64,000 nt of DNA, taken from positions 57,002 to 121,001 of the forward strand of contig CAZWXD010000006.1 of assembly GCA_964638035.1 (NCBI GenBank). The letters are read 5' to 3'. Positions 59,334 through 64,000 of this stretch are shown piece by piece. The DNA is from JAGGAG01 sp964638035. Its GTDB lineage: Bacteria > Gemmatimonadota > Gemmatimonadetes > Gemmatimonadales > GWC2-71-9. The notes beneath the pieces are model-generated. The model was not told where the DNA came from. It saw only the letters and a program-made list of their open reading frames with translations, and searched no databases. The translations under genes were made by a program, and so were the position numbers. The first letter of the stretch is position 1. Each line of letters starts with the position of its first letter.

Positions 59334-60292
59334 CCGCCCATCTCCTCCGCCGTCGGACCGCGGCGGCGATCCACCACGAACACCGATCCCGGCAGCGTCT
59401 TGGCGTAGCTCTTCATTTCCGTGGCCAGCTCGCTCACCTGGGCTGGATGCGTGAACTTCCGGTTCCGGTTGGTCACGATGCCGATCGACAGCGTCATCAG
59501 CGGCACCCGGTGCAGCTGGCCCCGGCGATCCTTGCCGAAAAAGTACCCGGCCCGGCGGTCCTGGTCACTGTACTGCAGCGGGATCAGGGTGTCGAACACG
59601 CTGAGGATCTCGGTGCATGACGGGCCAATCTCGGTGGCCGGGATGATGAAGATGAAGTCATCCCCGCCAATGTGGCCCACGAAACCGCGGGGGCCAAGCA
59701 ATCCCTTCACCACGTCGTGCAGCAGGCGCGACAACAGGTAGATGACCCGGTCACCGTCATAGTAGCTGTACCGGTCGTTGTACTCCTTGAAGTGGTCCAG
59801 GTCGGCGTAACAGACCGCGAACTCCTCCTCCGACTCGAGGCGGCGGCGGATGTCCCGCTCGATCTCGGTGGTGCCCGGCAGGCGCGTGGAGGGATGGACC
59901 GCGACGTCACGCTCGGTCCGGTCCCGCATGGCGTCAATGCGGGCGTGCTGCTCCTCGGCCGAGAACGCGCCAGTGAGCATCTCGTCGACGCCCGCCTCGA
60001 ACCACCGCCGCACCACGTCGCTCTGGTGTTCTGCCGCAATGGCCACAGCTGGCACGATCGCGGTGAAGGCGTCGCCCTTGAGCCGCTGGACCAGGGCCAG
60101 GCCCTCCTCCGGCGCCCGGTCGGCATCGAAGAAGAGGACGGACGTGTGGCCCCGCAGCGCCATGGCCTCGATATCGGCGGGCGTGCTCAGGGAGAGGAGC
60201 GGGAACGCCTGCTCCTCGGCCCACTGGCGCACGAAAGCCGGCACCGGGCCGCCCTCGGGCGAGAAGAACAGCACGGTCGGCCGACTGCGCAA
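59330..60292 (-). CDS. GGDEF-like protein with receiver-like N-terminus
   Basis: 320 residues. The first 120 residues have a receiver-like alternation ending strands with SVLFFDADRAPEEGLALVQR, but lack a clear full phosphorylation set. The C-terminal half is a GGDEF fold: CYADLDHFKEYNDRYSYYDG, then GHIGGDDFIFIIP, where the fourth signature residue is Asp instead of Glu. LMTLSIGIVTN is the family strand. It may be a weak diguanylate cyclase or a c-di-GMP/GTP sensor. The start TTG 60292 has GGGGAA upstream; a GTG at 60274 is an alternative. Confidence 0.8.
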   Translation of the reverse strand: MRSRPTVLFFSPEGGPVPAFVRQWAEEQAFPLLSLSTPADIEAMALRGHTSVLFFDADRAPEEGLALVQRLKGDAFTAIVPAVAIAAEHQSDVVRRWFEAGVDEMLTGAFSAEEQHARIDAMRDRTERDVAVHPSTRLPGTTEIERDIRRRLESEEEFAVCYADLDHFKEYNDRYSYYDGDRVIYLLSRLLHDVVKGLLGPRGFVGHIGGDDFIFIIPATEIGPSCTEILSVFDTLIPLQYSDQDRRAGYFFGKDRRGQLHRVPLMTLSIGIVTNRNRKFTHPAQVSELATEMKSYAKTLPGSVFVVDRRRGPTAEEMGG

Positions 60293-60375
60293 AGATTCCC
60301 CGTAAGATTAGGTGCTACTTAACTTTAGCGGGTTGGCCCGGGGTCCAGCAAGCACCCCGTCCCCCCCGCTCGACT

Positions 60376-62136
60376 TCATGCGAAATACGCCGCCGTCGCA
60401 ATCATTCCGTAGACTGCAAGGAGCTGCACCCCTTCGAACCAGTTCGACTCCCCATCCAGGGTGACGATGGAACTCACCAGCATGGCGAGGAACAGCACCA
60501 CGACGGCGAGCGGGGTGAAGACAAGGTTCATGGGCTGGCCCAGCACGACGCCCACGAACACCAGGATCGGCGCCACCAGCAACGCAATCTGTGTGCTGGA
60601 ACCCAGGGCGATCTGGAGGGCCAGGTCCATCTGGCCCTTCCGGGCCACCACCACGGCCGTGGCATGTTCGGCGGCATTGCCGATCAGGGGGATCACGATG
60701 AGGCCGAGGAAGACCTGGGACAGGCCGAGCGTCGCGGTCACGGCTTCCACGGCGTGCACCAGGATCTCCGACATCACGGCGACCCCCGCCGTGGCGAGGG
60801 CCAGCACGCCAGCGGCCTTGCCCATCCCCCACGCGGGTCCCGCGATGGGATGCGGGTCACCGCCAAACAGGCGCCGGTGCGTCTTGAGCGAGAACCAGAG
60901 CGAGGCGGCGTAGGTGATGAGGAGGATGCCGGCGAGCCCCTCCGACAGGTACAGCTCGGCGGCGCGGCTGGAGGGCTCCGGGTGCGTGTGCGCGAACAGC
61001 GTGGGCAGCACGAGGCTCGCGACGGCCAGGCACAGCATCCCGGCGCTCATCCCGGCATTGGTGCGGCTGAAGCGGAGTTGGGGACGGCCCAGCCCGCCTG
61101 CCACGATGCTGAGGCCCATGATGAGGAGCAGGTTGCCCAGGATGCTCCCCACGATGGAGGCCTTCACCAGCTCGATCAGGCCGGCCCGAAGCGCCATGAT
61201 GGCGATGATGAGTTCGGCCGCATTGCCGAAGGTGGCATTGAGGAGCCCGCCCATGGCCGGGCCAGTCCGGGCGGCAATGTGCTCGGTGGCCTCGCCCATG
61301 AACCCCGCGAGGGGCAGCACGCCCAGGCAGGCCATGATGAACACGAGCACCGGCGACTGGTGGGTGTATTGCAGGGCGATGGCGGCGGGGACGGCGGCGA
61401 GCAGGATGAGGCGCCACCAGCCCAGCGGTTGCGTGGGCTGCGGCGCCAGTTTGCCGACTGACGGAGGTTTGGAGGCCAGGCTGACCTGTGCGGGCTCGCT
61501 CGCCCGGCTGCCTGGTCGGGTCGGGCGCTCGCCCCGTTCGCGGCTCCCCCTGGCATCGCGGCGCTCCTGCCGGTCACGCTTTCCCTCCCGGGCCGGCTCG
61601 GCCGTGCGGTCCTTTCCTTCCACCGTCCGGTTCTTCTCGCGGTCTTTCCTGCGCCCCTGCTCCGGCTGGGACGCCGGCGGTGTGGGCGACGTTGTCGGTG
61701 ACGGCGGGGACGGCGTTACCGGAGTGGCCGCCGGCCGGGGCGCGGGGGTGCCTCCCAGCCGGACGATCACATCGTCCAGGGCAACGCCCTGGGCTTGCAG
61801 CCCTCGTGCGACCGCTGAGCGGCGATCCTTCACCGCGGCCAGGAGAATGTCGGTGCCGGGTTGCCCCGAGGCCGCTGCCCCGTCCAGGAGCCGCCGCGCG
61901 TGCGAGCTCAGCGGCAGCCCCTCGGCGGGCGCCTCGCCGCGGGGGCGAACCCGGCGCTGGCCGGACTGGAGTGCAGCGGTGAGGGCGGCGATGTCGGTCC
62001 CGGCGGCCTCGAGGGCCTGCCGGGCCGGTGCATCATTCCCCAGGATGGCCAGGAACACGTGCTCCGACGCGAGCACGTCGTGGCCCAGGCGCCCTGCTTC
62101 GGCGCGCGCCTGGGCGAGGATCGGGTCCGCGCTCAC
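60376..62136 (-). CDS. Clp_N-domain / CaxA-type Ca2+/H+ antiporter fusion
   Basis: One uninterrupted 586-residue frame. Residues 1-127 look like a degenerate double Clp N-domain: repeat 1 AEAGRLGHDVLASEHVFLAI and repeat 2 LSSHARRLLDGAAASGQPGT with DILLAAVKD. Residues 130-235 are a Pro-rich then Lys/Arg/Glu-rich linker, likely cytosolic and disordered. Residues 238-586 are a full CaxA cation exchanger of about 11 helices with both alpha-repeat motifs, GNAAELIIAIMALRAG (Glu308) and GNAAEHATAVVVARKG (Glu490), plus GEATEHIAARTG. Repeat 1 keeps Glu25 at the position of ClpC's phosphoarginine-binding Glu; the second site has Asp96. GTG 62136 overlaps the Trm112-like stop. I know of no described protein with this order. 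Confidence 0.85.
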   Translation of the reverse strand: MSADPILAQARAEAGRLGHDVLASEHVFLAILGNDAPARQALEAAGTDIAALTAALQSGQRRVRPRGEAPAEGLPLSSHARRLLDGAAASGQPGTDILLAAVKDRRSAVARGLQAQGVALDDVIVRLGGTPAPRPAATPVTPSPPSPTTSPTPPASQPEQGRRKDREKNRTVEGKDRTAEPAREGKRDRQERRDARGSRERGERPTRPGSRASEPAQVSLASKPPSVGKLAPQPTQPLGWWRLILLAAVPAAIALQYTHQSPVLVFIMACLGVLPLAGFMGEATEHIAARTGPAMGGLLNATFGNAAELIIAIMALRAGLIELVKASIVGSILGNLLLIMGLSIVAGGLGRPQLRFSRTNAGMSAGMLCLAVASLVLPTLFAHTHPEPSSRAAELYLSEGLAGILLITYAASLWFSLKTHRRLFGGDPHPIAGPAWGMGKAAGVLALATAGVAVMSEILVHAVEAVTATLGLSQVFLGLIVIPLIGNAAEHATAVVVARKGQMDLALQIALGSSTQIALLVAPILVFVGVVLGQPMNLVFTPLAVVVLFLAMLVSSIVTLDGESNWFEGVQLLAVYGMIATAAYFA

Positions 62137-62330
62137 TGCGGAGGCGGGTATACGGACTCATCGAGCGGGCGGGCTTCCTCGATGAGCATGATGGGGATCC
62201 CATCCTCCACGGCGTACACCAGCCGCGAGGTGCGGCACACCAGCACTTCGGGCGGGCCCTCATGGTACTCCAGGGCGGCGTGGCACCTGGGACAGACCAG
62301 GATTTCGAGCAGCTCCGGCGGCAGGGTCAC
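62133..62330 (-). CDS. Trm112-like zinc-binding protein
   Basis: 65 residues: PPELLEILVCPRCHAAL, then VLVCRTSRLVYAVEDGIPIM, matching the bacterial Trm112/YcaR pattern (CPxC with a later Cys). In eukaryotes and archaea Trm112 activates several methyltransferases; the bacterial partner is not evident here. GTG 62330 overlaps the era stop by four bases and its stop overlaps the antiporter fusion. The longer frame to 63533 is an antisense-like extension across era. Confidence 0.85.
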   Translation of the reverse strand: MTLPPELLEILVCPRCHAALEYHEGPPEVLVCRTSRLVYAVEDGIPIMLIEEARPLDESVYPPPQ

Positions 62331-63253
62331 CGGCCACCTCCAGTCGCGGGGATACCGAATTCGTCGAGACGGGCGGCGGACTTGCGCCACTGGGGCGCCA
62401 CCTTCACCCAGCAGTCGAGGTACACCTGCTCGCCGATCAGGGCTTCCAGCCGGGTGCGGGCATGCTGGCCGATGCGCTTGAGCATGGCCCCTCCCTGCCC
62501 GATGACCATCCCCTTCTGCGACTCGCGTTCGACGTAGAGAATCGCCCGAATGTACACCGGCCTCGCCTGTTCCCGGAACTCCTCCACCTGGGCCGTAAAG
62601 CCATATGGCAGTTCGTCGTCGAGGTGCTCGAAGGCGGCTTCCCGCAGGTACTCGGTGACGAAGAACCGGAGGGGCTGGGTGCCGACGTCGTCGGGGTCGT
62701 ACTCGAAGGGCCCCGGAGGGAGGAGGGTGCGCACTCGCTCGAGGAGGGCCGGGATGCCCGTCCCGGTGGTGGCCGACACCACGATGGCCTGTGCCTCGAG
62801 TTCCTTTCGCCGGGCGACAGGGACCAGGTCTCCCTTGGTGAACACGGGCAGCACGGGCCCGAACCGGGGCGGCGGTTGACCAGGGGCCGGGGTTGGCAGC
62901 AGGCTGGCGAGTGGCGGGGCGGGTGCGTCGGGGGCTGGGTGGAGGTGGAGCACCACGTGCACCTGCCGGAGCACATCGAGCGCGGCGGCGAGCATCCGCT
63001 CCTGCATCAGGTACTTCGGGTCGAGGAGGCCGGGCAGGTCGTGGAAGATGTACTGGGTGTCGGGGTCGGTCCGGATGCCCACGACCGGCATGCGGGTTGC
63101 TTGGGCGCGAGGGCTCACAAGGCTCAGGTGTGACCCTGTGAGCGCATTCAACAGGGAGGACTTGCCCACGTTGGGGGCGCCGGCGAGGGCGATGTGGCCG
63201 GAGCGCGCCTGGCTGGGGCCGACGCTGTCGGGCAGGTCGAGGTGACCGGTCAT
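62327..63253 (-). CDS. era: GTPase Era
   Basis: GTPase for 16S rRNA maturation and 30S assembly. 308 residues. G1 is GAPNVGKSSLLNALTG, G3 DLPG, G4 TKGD, and the KH domain has GMVIGQGGAMLKRIGQHART. Between G3 and G4 a Pro-rich segment of about 25 residues (PAPDAPAPPLASLLPTPAPG) is inserted, which Era usually lacks. ATG 63253 is chosen; ATG 63265 is possible. It is the first protein gene after the rRNA terminator. Confidence 0.93.
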   Translation of the reverse strand: MTGHLDLPDSVGPSQARSGHIALAGAPNVGKSSLLNALTGSHLSLVSPRAQATRMPVVGIRTDPDTQYIFHDLPGLLDPKYLMQERMLAAALDVLRQVHVVLHLHPAPDAPAPPLASLLPTPAPGQPPPRFGPVLPVFTKGDLVPVARRKELEAQAIVVSATTGTGIPALLERVRTLLPPGPFEYDPDDVGTQPLRFFVTEYLREAAFEHLDDELPYGFTAQVEEFREQARPVYIRAILYVERESQKGMVIGQGGAMLKRIGQHARTRLEALIGEQVYLDCWVKVAPQWRKSAARLDEFGIPATGGGR

Positions 63254-63339
63254 GTGTGGCGGCATCCTGTTGCAGCCGGCGCCCGGCGGCAAGGGCCGGG
63301 ATGCCCTGCACGCCGGCGACGCCCTGCCGGGAAAATGGC

Positions 63340-63372
63340 GAAGCCCGGGATCCTGTGGGGACCCCGGGCTTC
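63340..63372 (-). terminator. Terminator of the rRNA operon
   Basis: Minus-strand GAAGCCCGGG (63363-63372) pairs with CCCGGGCTTC (63340-63349) around a 13-base loop; the sequence after it is GCCATTTTCCC. It lies three bases past the 5S gene. Confidence 0.8.
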
Positions 63373-63375
63373 ATA

Positions 63376-63493
63376 GGCTGGCGACGGCCTACTCTCCCAC
63401 GCCCTCGCGAGCGCAGTACCATCGGCGCTACAGGGCTTAACTGCCGTGTTCGGAATGGGAACGGGTGTGGCCCCTGCGCGCTAGTCGTCAGCC
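63376..63493 (-). rRNA. rrf: 5S ribosomal RNA
   Basis: About 118 bases on the minus strand, recognised by the internal CCGTTCCCATTCCGAACACG, GCCGATGGTACTGC and GGGAGAGTAGG segments and by pairing of the ends (GGCTGACGAC with GTCGCCAGCC). Ends are set to the paired termini and may differ by a few bases. Confidence 0.95.
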
Positions 63494-63612
63494 AAAGTTC
63501 AGTCGCGAGTCGCGGGGGTGAGTCGCGAGCCACAGCTCACGAGTCACGATCCCGGGACCCACGACTTCGAAGGATCACGGATGGCATGTCATTCCAGCAA
63601 GGAACCACTTGA
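63494..63612. repeat. 23S-5S spacer with short GAGTCGCGAG-type repeats
   Basis: The spacer contains AGTCGCGAGTCGCG, then GTGAGTCGCGAGCCAC, then CACGAGTCACGA, a series of near-repeats, with GTGAG and CTCAC able to pair. These may help form the processing stem of the rRNA precursor. No tRNA lies in this spacer. Confidence 0.5.

Positions 63613-64000
<388 letters not shown>

Overview
This 64 kb window is a continuous, gene-dense piece of a high-GC Gram-negative chromosome. It carries full lipopolysaccharide (Kdo, Lpt, Lpx), Lol and Bam gene sets next to a McsA-McsB-ClpC protein-arginine quality-control module, a BshC-type bacillithiol gene and a bifunctional LpxC-FabZ. That mixture of diderm envelope genes with genes best known from Firmicutes, plus the very high GC, fits Gemmatimonadota best. 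This is an inference from gene content, not a database match. There is no phage, insertion sequence, CRISPR array or other clear accessory island; almost everything is housekeeping or cell-envelope.

Plus strand, 1-16657: a small acidic repeat protein cut by the window edge, a TrpG/PabA-type glutamine amidotransferase, then behind a good sigma-70-like promoter (1246-1274) a long operon: pyrG, kdsA, kdsC, kdsD, lptC, a long LptA/OstA-like protein, lptB and rpoN. It continues into a surface-glycan module (GT2, GT4, LPG-synthase-like membrane protein, YfhO-type large membrane protein, polyprenol-phosphate mannose synthase) and ends with dapF. PyrG supplies the CTP used to activate Kdo, Kds enzymes make Kdo, and Lpt proteins carry the finished LPS outward.

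Minus strand, 64000-16854 (read from the right end leftwards): the 3' end of a 23S rRNA gene and a 5S rRNA gene with a terminator; era, a Trm112-like protein, an unusual Clp_N/Ca2+-H+ antiporter fusion, a GGDEF-like protein and a zinc-ribbon protein; prfB with the classic programmed +1 frameshift, and lysS; lolC/E and lolD; mcsA, mcsB, clpC; bamA, ompH; lpxD, lpxC-fabZ, lpxA, a Gfo/Idh oxidoreductase, lpxB, a DUF374 acyltransferase and lpxK; gdh, rlmH, a methyltransferase, bshC, a small membrane protein, murJ, uvrC, thrC; a secreted TPR protein; phhA, glgC; tRNA-Gly(CCC); a sodium:solute symporter; der, plsY, gpsA, a MerR regulator, surE, pcm, a DedA protein, acylphosphatase, apt; tRNA-Arg(CCT); an LssY_C-domain protein; and a membrane-anchored TPR protein facing dapF.

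Genes are packed so tightly that about 30 start codons overlap the preceding stop by four or fewer bases (ATGA, GTGA, TGATG and one apparent CTGA), so translational coupling is probably the rule. The most unusual item is the single reading frame joining a degenerate double Clp_N domain to a CaxA-type Ca2+/H+ antiporter (60376-62136), in a genome that also encodes the phosphoarginine/ClpC system whose N domain it resembles. Other points worth a look are the apparent CTG start of lpxD, the oxidoreductase lying between lpxA and lpxB, and the DUF374 protein placed where a lipid A late acyltransferase would be expected.
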